Origin: Deferribacteraceae bacterium V6Fe1 | Lineage (GTDB): Bacteria; Chrysiogenota; Deferribacteres; Deferribacterales; Deferrivibrionaceae | Assembly: GCA_022813675.1 (NCBI GenBank) | Contig: CP063375.1 | Span: forward strand, 1,438,001 to 1,502,000 | Length of the DNA: 64,000 bases | Reading direction: 5' to 3' | Part shown: positions 54,508 to 62,945 of the stretch, piece by piece | Layout of the letters: the number at the start of each line of letters is the position of its first letter | How positions within the stretch are numbered: position 1 is the stretch's first letter | Position numbers and translations under genes: made by a program | Notes under the pieces: generated by a model | What the model was told of the DNA's origin: nothing | The model's input: only the letters and a program-made list of their open reading frames with translations | Database searches by the model: none

Positions 54508-55428
54508 ATGTATAATGTTTTGGTGATTGGGGCTGGTGCAATGGGGATTTTGTATGCCGCCCAACTTTCAAGCTCTGAAAAAATAAATGTATATTTTGGA
54601 GCAAGTGGTGAGAGATATAAAAGGCTAAAAGATCACATATTTATATTTAACGAAAAAAAATATGATTTTAAAGTAATCGATATTGAAAACTATTCGGACA
54701 AGCCGTTTGATTTGGTAATAGTTGCAGTGAAGTTTTTTCAGTTGGATGAATCAATCAGGAACCTTCATAAGTTAATTGGAGAAAATACCGTCTTTGTGTC
54801 TCTTTTAAATGGCCTTGATAGTGAAGATATTATAGCAAACATTTACGGAGAAGAAAGGGTCGTATATTCAATGACAGTTGGTATGGATTCCGTTAGAAAT
54901 GCTGATGGGTCTGTAACTTGTAAAAATTTCGGGAAATTGGTGTTTGGTGCAAAAAATGTCAATCAGAGAAAAAATGTTGAGTTGGTAAAAAATATTTTTG
55001 AAACTGCCAATGTTGCTTACGAAATACCTGAAAATATAATGAAATCTATATGGTGGAAATTTATGGTAAATGTAGGGATTAATCAGGCATCTGCGGTACT
55101 TGGCCTTAATTATGGTGGGTTTCAGAAAAGTGAAGCTGCAAGGGCACCTATGCTTGGCCTTATGAAAGAGGTAATTTTGATTTCTCAATATGAAAATATT
55201 AATCTTAATGAAGACGAAGACTTGAATGTCAAATGGTTTAAGGTGCTTCACAGCCTTTCTCCTACTGCAAAGACATCTATGCTTCAAGATATTGAGGCAA
55301 AAAGGAAAACTGAAGTGGAAATTTTTGCAGGCAAAGTTATTCAGCTGGCAAATAAATATGGTGTGGATACCCCTTACAATAAAATCTTTTTTGAGGTTAT
55401 CAAAGGGATAGAGAGCAATTATTTATGA
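54508..55428 (+). CDS. panE: 2-dehydropantoate 2-reductase (ketopantoate reductase)
   Basis: A 306-residue NADPH enzyme of pantothenate and CoA synthesis. The Rossmann motif VIGAGAMGILYAAQL is at residues 5-20, the substrate-domain SIWWKFMVNVGINQASAVLG is near 185, and KTSMLQDIEAKRKTEVE near 250 carries the conserved residues. Start at ATG 54508, with GGGAG six bases upstream; an earlier in-frame ATG (54487) precedes that ribosome site. The stop overlaps the next gene by four bases. Confidence 0.92.
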   Translation: MYNVLVIGAGAMGILYAAQLSSSEKINVYFGASGERYKRLKDHIFIFNEKKYDFKVIDIENYSDKPFDLVIVAVKFFQLDESIRNLHKLIGENTVFVSLLNGLDSEDIIANIYGEERVVYSMTVGMDSVRNADGSVTCKNFGKLVFGAKNVNQRKNVELVKNIFETANVAYEIPENIMKSIWWKFMVNVGINQASAVLGLNYGGFQKSEAARAPMLGLMKEVILISQYENINLNEDEDLNVKWFKVLHSLSPTAKTSMLQDIEAKRKTEVEIFAGKVIQLANKYGVDTPYNKIFFEVIKGIESNYL

Positions 55429-56288
55429 CATATTTAAAATTGCTTCTTGCTGCTTTGTTTTGGGGTAGCTCATTTACAGCCGGTAAAGTGGCGGTAGCAT
55501 ATTTGCCTGTATATACCGTAGCATTTTATAGATTTTTTATTAGTTCAGTTTTATTGATAGCAATCTTTTATTTTTATAATTACAGGTTTAAGCTCAAGGA
55601 GTTTGTTTTTTGTATATTTGGAGGATTGACCGGGATATTTGCTTATAATTATTTTTTCCTTAAAGGGCTTTCAATCACTATGGCGTCCAAAGCATCAATT
55701 ATTGTTGCTATCAATCCCGTCTTATCGGTAATAGGCGCAGTTTTTTTATTTAAAGAGAAGATAAATATTAAGCAAATTGTTGGCATTATATTGGCATTTT
55801 TGGGGATAATACTGCTTATTACCAAAGGGAGAATTGATTTGATTTTGACAGGCGGATTTAATAAAGGGGATATTTTTATACTATTTGCGGCGGTTTCTTG
55901 GTCGTGTTATACATTATTTGGTAAAAAGGTATTGACTAATATCTCTGCAATAGAGTCGACAACATATTCGGTTATATGGGGGACATTTATATTATTCCCT
56001 TTATTTTTAAGTGAAAATATTGAAAATTTTTATCATATTAATGCTAAATCTTTGCTTAGCATTTTGGTGCTTTCAGTTTTGGCTACAGTTTTGGGGTTTA
56101 TATGGTTTTACGATGGGATAAAGAAAATTGGAGCATCAAAAACAGTTGTTTTTATATACCTTGTGCCTCTGTTTGGGGTGTTGATAGGTTTTTTACTCTT
56201 GGGAGAAAGACTTAGTTTGGCTGCTTTAGTCGGAGGTATGGTTACAATTACAGGTGTTTTTATTGTTAACAAGTTTAGTGAAAAATAA
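55425..56288 (+). CDS. EamA-family (DMT) transporter
   Basis: A 287-residue inner-membrane protein with ten hydrophobic spans in two EamA repeats (first from LLLAALFWGSSFTAGKVAVA, second from ILFAAVSWSCYTLFGKKVL). It belongs to the drug/metabolite transporter superfamily; substrate unknown. It overlaps panE by four bases. Confidence 0.9.
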   Translation: MTYLKLLLAALFWGSSFTAGKVAVAYLPVYTVAFYRFFISSVLLIAIFYFYNYRFKLKEFVFCIFGGLTGIFAYNYFFLKGLSITMASKASIIVAINPVLSVIGAVFLFKEKINIKQIVGIILAFLGIILLITKGRIDLILTGGFNKGDIFILFAAVSWSCYTLFGKKVLTNISAIESTTYSVIWGTFILFPLFLSENIENFYHINAKSLLSILVLSVLATVLGFIWFYDGIKKIGASKTVVFIYLVPLFGVLIGFLLLGERLSLAALVGGMVTITGVFIVNKFSEK

Positions 56289-56333
56289 AGTTGCCAAATT
56301 ATTTGATAAAAAAGAACAAGTCATACTACATTA

Positions 56334-57801
56334 ACTGCTATCACCCCATTTTTATATAAGAAGTTATATTTGACAGTTATTTACGATTGATAATGCCTCC
56401 AAAATGTTGTATGTTATTTTTACCAAAAAAAGCAACAATAACAACAAAATGGAGGCAGTTTATGATAGGTGAAATTGCTAAAAATGTGAAGGAAAAAATG
56501 CTTAACATCACAAGAAATCTTCATGATTATATTACAAAGCCCCAACAAAAGTATTTGCTTGAGATGTTATCCGGATGTTTTGCAACCAAGAGTTTGAACC
56601 TTACGCAAATATCAGGCTATCTCAATGAAAAAAGCGGAGTGAAACATACACTTAAGCGACTGCAAAGGAATACATTTTCTTATTCGAATTTGGGTTTTAT
56701 TTCTAATGTTTATAATATTGATTATGTATACGAAGAGACTAAGTCAGAAGATAAATTATTAATATCAATTGACGGTGGAGATTTGAGCCATTCATATGGT
56801 AAGAGCTTTGAGCTAATATCTAATGTGAGGGATGGTAGTAGTGGTCGTATTTCTCCAGGCTATCATTTAAATCATGCAGTATGCTATAGCCCATTATCAG
56901 GGAGGACATTTTCACTGTATCTTGATGTATACAGCAGCAATTCTAATGAGTTTACAAGTGAGAATTCGGAGACATTTAAGATGCTTGATATGTTGAGGGA
57001 TAAGTATATTTCTAAAGGCTTATTTTTGTTTGACCGTGGTTACGATCGTGGAATTATTTTAAGATATCTTCTTCGGCATGGATTAAATTTTATTGTAAGG
57101 AGTGTAGGTGTAAGACATGTAGATTATAAGGGTAAAGGTGTGTCGGTATCGGAACTTTGTGAGAATTATATTAACAGGCGTTACAAGAATGGCGGTATTT
57201 CTTACGGTTATGCCCAGTGTTTTATAAAGGTATGGCCGTTACCGTTGTCAGTGTTAAATGTAGTAGAGATAAGAATATGTTATATTTTCTTTGTAATGGT
57301 CATATGAGTAAGAGTAAGGAAGTATATTTTATTATTAAGTCATACTTTAAGAGGTGGCGTATTGAAGAGAGTTATAGATTTATGAAGCAACAGTTTGGAA
57401 TGGAGAAATGCCTTGTGAGGAGATTTGAGTCACTTAAGACGATATTGTCGATAGTTTCATTTTGTTGGAATGTATTAAGTCAGGTGGAGTCTGATACGAT
57501 TGCTGCAAAAATGTTGGATAGGATGTCTAAACGGGAAAAGGTCAATAGGAAAGGTAGGGTTGTGTGTAGGTTTATTTATTATCGTATTTCTGACGGGATA
57601 AGAAATTTACTGTTATTGCTGGAGAAAAAGCTATTTGATTTTAGGAAAAAAATTTATGAGTCTGATATGGTTAGCTTTTTTAAGATAAGTTTTTATTTGG
57701 AGTTAGGGGAAAAGAGACAGACTATTAATGGCTTAGGAAATATGAAAAGGAAGAAAAGTGTACTCGTGGCATAAGGGTGCAAAAAATGGGGTGACGGCAG
57801 T
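56334..57801 (+). mobile_element. IS4-like insertion sequence, copy B
   Basis: Inverted ends ACTGCTATCACCCCATTTTT (left) and ACTGCCGTCACCCCATTTTT (right, other strand), flanked by a six-base direct repeat ACATTA (56328-56333 and 57802-57807). About 1.47 kb. It lies between the EamA gene and the GspF-like gene, 44 bases before the latter's ATG. Related to element A by transposase and end sequence, but diverged. Confidence 0.85.
56462..57774 (+). pseudogene. IS4-family transposase, frameshifted (element B)
   Basis: Start ATG 56462 after GGAGG. The first frame runs through LISIDGGDLSHSYG and LFLFDRGYDRGIILRYL to about 57228 and then reads out of phase to a stop at 57307. The correct continuation (MAVTVVSVKCSRDK, then FKRWRIEESYRFMKQQFGMEK) is in the -1 frame from about 57217 to 57774. 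Element A is continuous at this position. One base change in length inactivated it. Confidence 0.85.
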
Positions 57802-57830
57802 ACATTAAATATTTAAAAATATTTTTTTTG

Positions 57831-57839
57831 TGATATAAT
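57831..57839 (+). promoter_or_regulatory. Extended -10 promoter, leaderless GspF-like gene
   Basis: TGATATAAT (57831-57839) forms an extended -10 box only seven bases before ATG 57846, with no ribosome site, so the mRNA is likely leaderless. IS element B ends 30 bases upstream and may have replaced the original -35 region. Confidence 0.45.
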
Positions 57840-57845
57840 GAAACT

Positions 57846-59063
57846 ATGCGATTTAAGTATACCGGCGAAAAAAACAATATTAAGGTAAACGGCATCATTG
57901 ATGCTTCCGACTCAAATGAGGCGTCCCTCATATTATTCGATCAAGGGATAAATTTAATTAATCTGAAAGAAGTAGGTTTTATTGATGAGTATCTCTACAA
58001 GATAAAAGCGTTTAAAACAAAAACATCAAAAGTTAAGCTGGAAGAGCTTATCGTTTTGACAAGGCAGTTTGCCACTCTGTTTGATGCGGGGATTCCGGTT
58101 GTTAAAATACTTGATAGAATGTCAAAACAGAACTTTTCCGAAAAACTTTTAACTGCAATTTTGAAAATTAAAGAGGATGTAGAAGCAGGACTTTCTCTAA
58201 GTGCGGCTTTTGGAAGGCAGAAGGGGATTTTTTCACCTTTATATATAAATATGCTTAAAGTAGGTGAGGAAGGCGGAGTCCTTGATATTGTACTAAGCAG
58301 GCTGGCCGATATCCTTGAAACCGACCTTGAGACAAGAAACAGGATTAAACATGCGACGAGATATCCGAAGCTTACCGTAGGGGCAATAGCGGTAGCTTTT
58401 AGCATCTTGGTAGTGTTTGTTATTCCAAAATTTGTTGGCTTGTTTAATAAATTTAAAGCGGAGCTTCCTTTACCTACCAAGATATTAATATGGATAAATT
58501 ACTTTGTGCAAAACTATTGGTGGCTTATTATTTTTATAATCTTTTCCGCTATTTTTGCCTATAAAAAGTATAAGTCCACGGAAAATGGGAAAGTTAAGCT
58601 CGATTTGCTTGTTTTTAAAATTCCAATAATTGGACCAATTTTGCATAAAATATACATATCAAGGATTACAAGGATATTAGGACTTCTTTACAGAAGTGGT
58701 ATCCCTGTTATTTCAAGTTTTGATATCGTATCTGAAGTTAGCGGAAATGAAATAATCAAAAAAGAGATTCAAAATGTTAAAATTAGAGTTTCTCAAGGTA
58801 ACAATATTGCCGCTTCTTTCAGTTATTCAGAGTATTTTCCAGAGGTAGTTACGGATATGATTGCTGCAGGGGAAGAAACAGGTAGGCTGGATGAAATGCT
58901 TGAGAAAATTGCCGATTATTATGATGAAGAAACTGATTACGCTATTAAAAATCTATCAACTGCCATAGAGCCGATTCTTCTTGTATTAATAGCTGGCATG
59001 GTAATATTGCTTGCCCTTGGTGTATTCCTCCCAATGTGGGATATGATAAAAGTTATAAAATAA
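57846..59063 (+). CDS. GspF/PilC-like inner-membrane platform protein
   Basis: A 405-residue protein of the type II secretion/type IV pilus F family. It has two T2SSF repeats (LVLTRQFATLFDAGIPVVKIL-like text near 75-95 and ITRILGLLYRSGIPVISSF near 277-295) and three membrane spans, the last LLVLIAGMVILLALGVFLP. It anchors the assembly ATPase. Followed directly by a pseudopilin-like gene; an N-terminal GspE/PilT-like ATPase gene lies 4 kb downstream. Confidence 0.92.
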   Translation: MRFKYTGEKNNIKVNGIIDASDSNEASLILFDQGINLINLKEVGFIDEYLYKIKAFKTKTSKVKLEELIVLTRQFATLFDAGIPVVKILDRMSKQNFSEKLLTAILKIKEDVEAGLSLSAAFGRQKGIFSPLYINMLKVGEEGGVLDIVLSRLADILETDLETRNRIKHATRYPKLTVGAIAVAFSILVVFVIPKFVGLFNKFKAELPLPTKILIWINYFVQNYWWLIIFIIFSAIFAYKKYKSTENGKVKLDLLVFKIPIIGPILHKIYISRITRILGLLYRSGIPVISSFDIVSEVSGNEIIKKEIQNVKIRVSQGNNIAASFSYSEYFPEVVTDMIAAGEETGRLDEMLEKIADYYDEETDYAIKNLSTAIEPILLVLIAGMVILLALGVFLPMWDMIKVIK

Positions 59064-59065
59064 TT

Positions 59066-59428
59066 ATGACATTAGGCAGACACCCTGAACCTACTCATAG
59101 AATCTCAAGAACAGTTGAAATCATAATTGTGCTTTGCGTTATATCTGTTTTTGTGGCAATTATTTATAATAAATATAACACTATTCGGGATGAAGCTTTG
59201 GCAAATATGAGAAAAATGGAAGTAAATACGATATCTTTGTCGATAAAATTGTATCAGATAAAAAATGGTAAATATCCCAAATACTTAACTGATATTATAG
59301 ATGAAAAAGTACTGGATGAGGAAACTGCAAAGATGCTTGGGTTTGATGAGCGTTTAGAAGGGAAAACCTTGCTTGACCCATTTGGAAAACCCTATATTTA
59401 TGATAACACTACCGGATTTGTTAAATAG
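59066..59428 (+). CDS. Degenerate type II pseudopilin-like protein
   Basis: A 120-residue protein with the GspG-like layout: a short basic leader, one hydrophobic helix (TVEIIIVLCVISVFVAIIY) with the Glu at the usual fifth position, and a globular part with YQIKNGKYPKYLTDI and GKTLLDPFGKPYIYD, typical of GspG. The prepilin-peptidase site lacks the usual Gly-Phe, so processing is doubtful. ATG 59066 lies three bases after the GspF-like stop. Confidence 0.75.
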   Translation: MTLGRHPEPTHRISRTVEIIIVLCVISVFVAIIYNKYNTIRDEALANMRKMEVNTISLSIKLYQIKNGKYPKYLTDIIDEKVLDEETAKMLGFDERLEGKTLLDPFGKPYIYDNTTGFVK

Positions 59429-59432
59429 TCCT

Positions 59433-60428
59433 TTACCTTTTTTGAAACTTGTACACCTTTTTTAAATGCTCTGCATAACTTTTTGAAAAGTGATGTTTCC
59501 CTTCCTTATCTGCTACAAAGTATAGGTAATCTGTAGTCGCTGGATTTATTGCGGCTTCAAGAGAATATTTATCAGGGTTGCAAATAGGGGTAGGTGGCAG
59601 TCCGGATATTTTGTAAGTGTTGTATATATTACTTCTGTCGGTTAAATCTTTTTTTCTAATATTACCGTCAAAATCTTCATATATTCCGTATATGATTGTC
59701 GGATCGGATTCAAGTCTCATTCTTTTCTTTAACCTGTTATGAAATACGGACGATATCAAAGGTAATTCATCTTTGTAATAAGATTCTTTTTGAATAATAG
59801 ATGCGAGTATCACCGCTTCGTAAATATTTAACCCCATGTTTTTAGCTTTTTCTTCAAACTGTTTGGGTAGATTTTTAAAAAATGTTTCAACCATTTTTTC
59901 TATTATTTTTTCAGGTTCGGTATTTTCATCGAAAAAATATGTTTCAGGATACAGAAAGCCTTCCACATTTTTGACATTAATGCCGATAACAGAAGATGCA
60001 AATTGTCCATCAAGGCATTTTTCTGCAAATTTCTCAAATTTGGCAATGTTCAATTTGTCAAGTGTGCCTGCTATATCATAAATATTATAACCTTCCGGTA
60101 TTGTAACCTTGATTTGATATGTTTTACCGTTGATAATATAGTTTAGAGCTTCATCTATTGATATGTTTTCAAATTTGTAAGTCCCATACTTTATTTTTTT
60201 GTCAAAGTGTTGCACTTTTGTAAGGTAATATTTGAATAAAGCGGGGGTTTTTAAATGAGTAAAAATCTTATTGTATATAGAGCTAAAGGGTTCATTTTTT
60301 TCAATTTTTAGGTTGTAAGTTATATAAGTCCTTTCAAGGAAATTTTTACAATTAACAATCCACACTCCCAAGAGTGTGGTGATTGTAAAAGTCAAAATTA
60401 TAGCTAATAAGAAAAGTTTTTTAAGCAT
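59433..60428 (-). CDS. mltG: Endolytic murein transglycosylase MltG
   Basis: A 331-residue YceG-fold protein with one N-terminal membrane span (LFLLAIILTFTITTLLGVW). The LysM-like region (ITYNLKIEKNEPFSSIY) is followed by the catalytic Glu in VILASIIQKESYY and SDPTIIYGIY, and ends SGLPPTPICNPDKYSLEAA. It cuts nascent peptidoglycan strands. The start overlaps the carA stop by one base, so the two are co-transcribed. Confidence 0.95.
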   Translation of the reverse strand: MLKKLFLLAIILTFTITTLLGVWIVNCKNFLERTYITYNLKIEKNEPFSSIYNKIFTHLKTPALFKYYLTKVQHFDKKIKYGTYKFENISIDEALNYIINGKTYQIKVTIPEGYNIYDIAGTLDKLNIAKFEKFAEKCLDGQFASSVIGINVKNVEGFLYPETYFFDENTEPEKIIEKMVETFFKNLPKQFEEKAKNMGLNIYEAVILASIIQKESYYKDELPLISSVFHNRLKKRMRLESDPTIIYGIYEDFDGNIRKKDLTDRSNIYNTYKISGLPPTPICNPDKYSLEAAINPATTDYLYFVADKEGKHHFSKSYAEHLKKVYKFQKR

Positions 60429-61549
60429 TACTTGTGGGATTTAATAAGCTCAACAAACCTCTCAAATAGATACGCTGCATCGTGAGGCCCTGGTCCGTTT
60501 TCAGGATGATATTGAACGGCAAAAGCCGGTTTGTCTTTAACTTCAATACCTTCAACGGTTTTGTCATTAAGGTTTATGTGGCTGACTTCAACTTTATCCT
60601 TAATAGACTCCACATCAACAGCAAAACAATGATTTTGAGCTGTTATCTCAACTTTTTTGGTTTTTAAATCCATTACCGGTTGGTTGCCGCCATGGTGACC
60701 GAATTTGAGCTTATACGTTTTGCCACCAAGCGCAAGAGACATAATTTGGTTGCCAAGGCATATCCCAAAAGTAGGGACGTTGCTTTCAATGGCTTGTCTG
60801 GCTATTTCTATTCCGCTTTTTATCGGCTCAGGGTCTCCTGGGCCATTTGAAAGAAATATTCCGTCCGGATTTAGCGCTTTTATTTGAGAAAATGTGTAAG
60901 TATAAGGCACAACAGTGACTTTACATCCGTTATCTGCAAAATATCTCAAGATATTTCGTTTGACTCCGAAATCAACGGCAACAATGTGAAAATCGAGATT
61001 GTCATATTGTTTATAGCCGTTTTCCAAATCCCACGTCCCTTCCGTCCACTCATAAGGTGATTTACAGCTGACATATTGAACAAGGTCTTTGCCAACTATA
61101 GATTCAATATTTTTTGCCTTTTCCTTTAACTCGTCTATATTGTCAGTCACTGTTGAAATTATGGCATTCATTGAGCCTTTTTCACGTATATGTCTAACAA
61201 GCTTTCTGGTGTCAATTTTTTCTATTCCGATAATGTTATGTTTTTTTAGAAAATCTCCAAGACTTGTTGTGGCGCGGTAGTTTGAATAAACAGTGCTATA
61301 TTCTTTTATGATAAATGCAGATACATAAGGTTTTATGGATTCAAAATCTTCTTCATTAATACCGTAATTTCCAATGAGCGGATAAGTCATTGTGACCATT
61401 TGTCCATAATAAGAGGGGTCGGTCAATATTTCCTGATACCCTGTGATTGAAGTGTTGAAAACAACCTCGCCGGTTACTTCCCCTTGTGCACCGAAACTTA
61501 TACCTTTAAAAACCGTGCCATCTTCCAAGACAAGAAATGCATTAGCCAT
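60428..61549 (-). CDS. carA: Carbamoyl-phosphate synthase small subunit
   Basis: A 373-residue glutamine amidotransferase subunit supplying ammonia for carbamoyl phosphate. The N-terminal domain has FNTSITGYQEILTDPSYYGQ. The class I GATase triad is visible: Cys in FGICLGNQIM and His/Glu in YHPENGPGP. GGAGT lies before the ATG. carB is not in the window. Confidence 0.97.
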   Translation of the reverse strand: MANAFLVLEDGTVFKGISFGAQGEVTGEVVFNTSITGYQEILTDPSYYGQMVTMTYPLIGNYGINEEDFESIKPYVSAFIIKEYSTVYSNYRATTSLGDFLKKHNIIGIEKIDTRKLVRHIREKGSMNAIISTVTDNIDELKEKAKNIESIVGKDLVQYVSCKSPYEWTEGTWDLENGYKQYDNLDFHIVAVDFGVKRNILRYFADNGCKVTVVPYTYTFSQIKALNPDGIFLSNGPGDPEPIKSGIEIARQAIESNVPTFGICLGNQIMSLALGGKTYKLKFGHHGGNQPVMDLKTKKVEITAQNHCFAVDVESIKDKVEVSHINLNDKTVEGIEVKDKPAFAVQYHPENGPGPHDAAYLFERFVELIKSHK

Positions 61550-61603
61550 TTTGACTCCTTTAATTTTTATCAGAATATTAAGGATTTTTAAGATTTTTTC
61601 AAG

Positions 61604-62848
61604 TTAGAAAAAGAGTTCAAATTTAAAAATTCTGTCATTTCTATAAATTGTAAAAATATTTTTATCAAATATGTTGTTTATGATAATTTCATTTATGTCA
61701 GAAACCTTTTTGATTTCAATATCATTTATGGCAAGCAGGATATCCCCTTTTTTAAGATATGCCGGTATGGAGCTGTCTGTAACTTTTACGTAATCCCCAC
61801 TTTGTTTAAATTTGATGCCAAAAAAGTCACTTAAAATTTTTAATCCATAATTTTCAGGCATTGTGTCTGTCTTTATTTTACCTTTTAAAAATTTATCCCC
61901 TCTCTTTGCTATTATTTCAAAGGAATTGCCCGGAGGATAGCTTTTAAAAATATATTTAAGGGCTGATTTTGTGGCTACCGGGATGTTGTTTAGCTTATAG
62001 ATTATATCCCCCTTTCTTAGCCCTATCTTTTCTGCAGAGCTCCCCTTATCCACCTTTTCCACGCTAAGTCCGTCTTTCGTTTCTTCAATTATCATCCCTG
62101 TGTAAGTTGGTCTGATTTTACCGTATTTTGTTATTTCTTCTGTAACTCTTTTTAAGATATCTATAGGTATTGAAAAGCCTATGCCCTGGGCTTCTTTGTA
62201 AATAGCAGAATTTATTCCGATAACTTCTCCATCTAAGTTAACCAAAGGGCCGCCGCTATTTCCGGGATTGATAGGTGCATCGATTTGTATGAAAGTCGAA
62301 AAAGAATTATTTATATTCAAAATGCGGTTAGTATTGCTCACTACGCCTGTGCTTACAGAGCTTTCAAGCCCGTAAGGGTTTCCCATTGCAATAACAGTTT
62401 CCCCAAGCATAATATCACTACTTGTACCAAGGGTCACGGGGGTAACGTTTTTAATATTTTTTACCTTAATTATTGCTATGTCCAGGTCTTCATCACCACC
62501 TATCAGCTCTGCTTCATATTGAATTTCATCCCCTGCTACGGCATAAATTTTAGAAGCTGATTTTATCACATGATAATTTGTCACAGCAGTACCATCGGTA
62601 TCAATAAAAAAACCGGAGCCAATACTTTCTGTCTTATAAGTCTTTTTAAAACCAAAAAATTCACCGAAGAAAGGGTCATCAAAGAAGGGGTTGAAATCCC
62701 TTTGGACTATTCTCTCTGTTCTTATATTAATTACACTGTTTTTAATAAGTTTGACAGCCTTGACAACTTCCGTCTCCCTGTGGGAGCAAAATGCAAAATT
62801 TGCAGCAAGAAGTATTATTAGTATTGACTTAACAATCTTGTTCAACAT
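61604..62848 (-). CDS. HtrA/DegP-like periplasmic serine protease
   Basis: A 414-residue protein with a signal sequence (IVKSILIILLAANFAFC). The trypsin-like triad is His in AVTNYHVIKSA, Asp in DEDLDIAIIKV and Ser in NPGNSGGPLV. Two PDZ domains follow (IEETKDGLSVEKVDKGSSAE and GDYVKVTDSSIPAYLKKG). A quality-control protease of the envelope. Start taken at the ATG at 62848, where the signal peptide begins; upstream frame lacks coding character. Confidence 0.92.
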   Translation of the reverse strand: MLNKIVKSILIILLAANFAFCSHRETEVVKAVKLIKNSVINIRTERIVQRDFNPFFDDPFFGEFFGFKKTYKTESIGSGFFIDTDGTAVTNYHVIKSASKIYAVAGDEIQYEAELIGGDEDLDIAIIKVKNIKNVTPVTLGTSSDIMLGETVIAMGNPYGLESSVSTGVVSNTNRILNINNSFSTFIQIDAPINPGNSGGPLVNLDGEVIGINSAIYKEAQGIGFSIPIDILKRVTEEITKYGKIRPTYTGMIIEETKDGLSVEKVDKGSSAEKIGLRKGDIIYKLNNIPVATKSALKYIFKSYPPGNSFEIIAKRGDKFLKGKIKTDTMPENYGLKILSDFFGIKFKQSGDYVKVTDSSIPAYLKKGDILLAINDIEIKKVSDINEIIINNIFDKNIFTIYRNDRIFKFELFF

Positions 62849-62945
62849 AGATGCAATAATAATTGAAAAAATAATTAAATTCAATGAAATATCTGCTAAA
62901 ATATGTTATGATTTTATAAATACTTTATATGAGAAGGAGTATATG

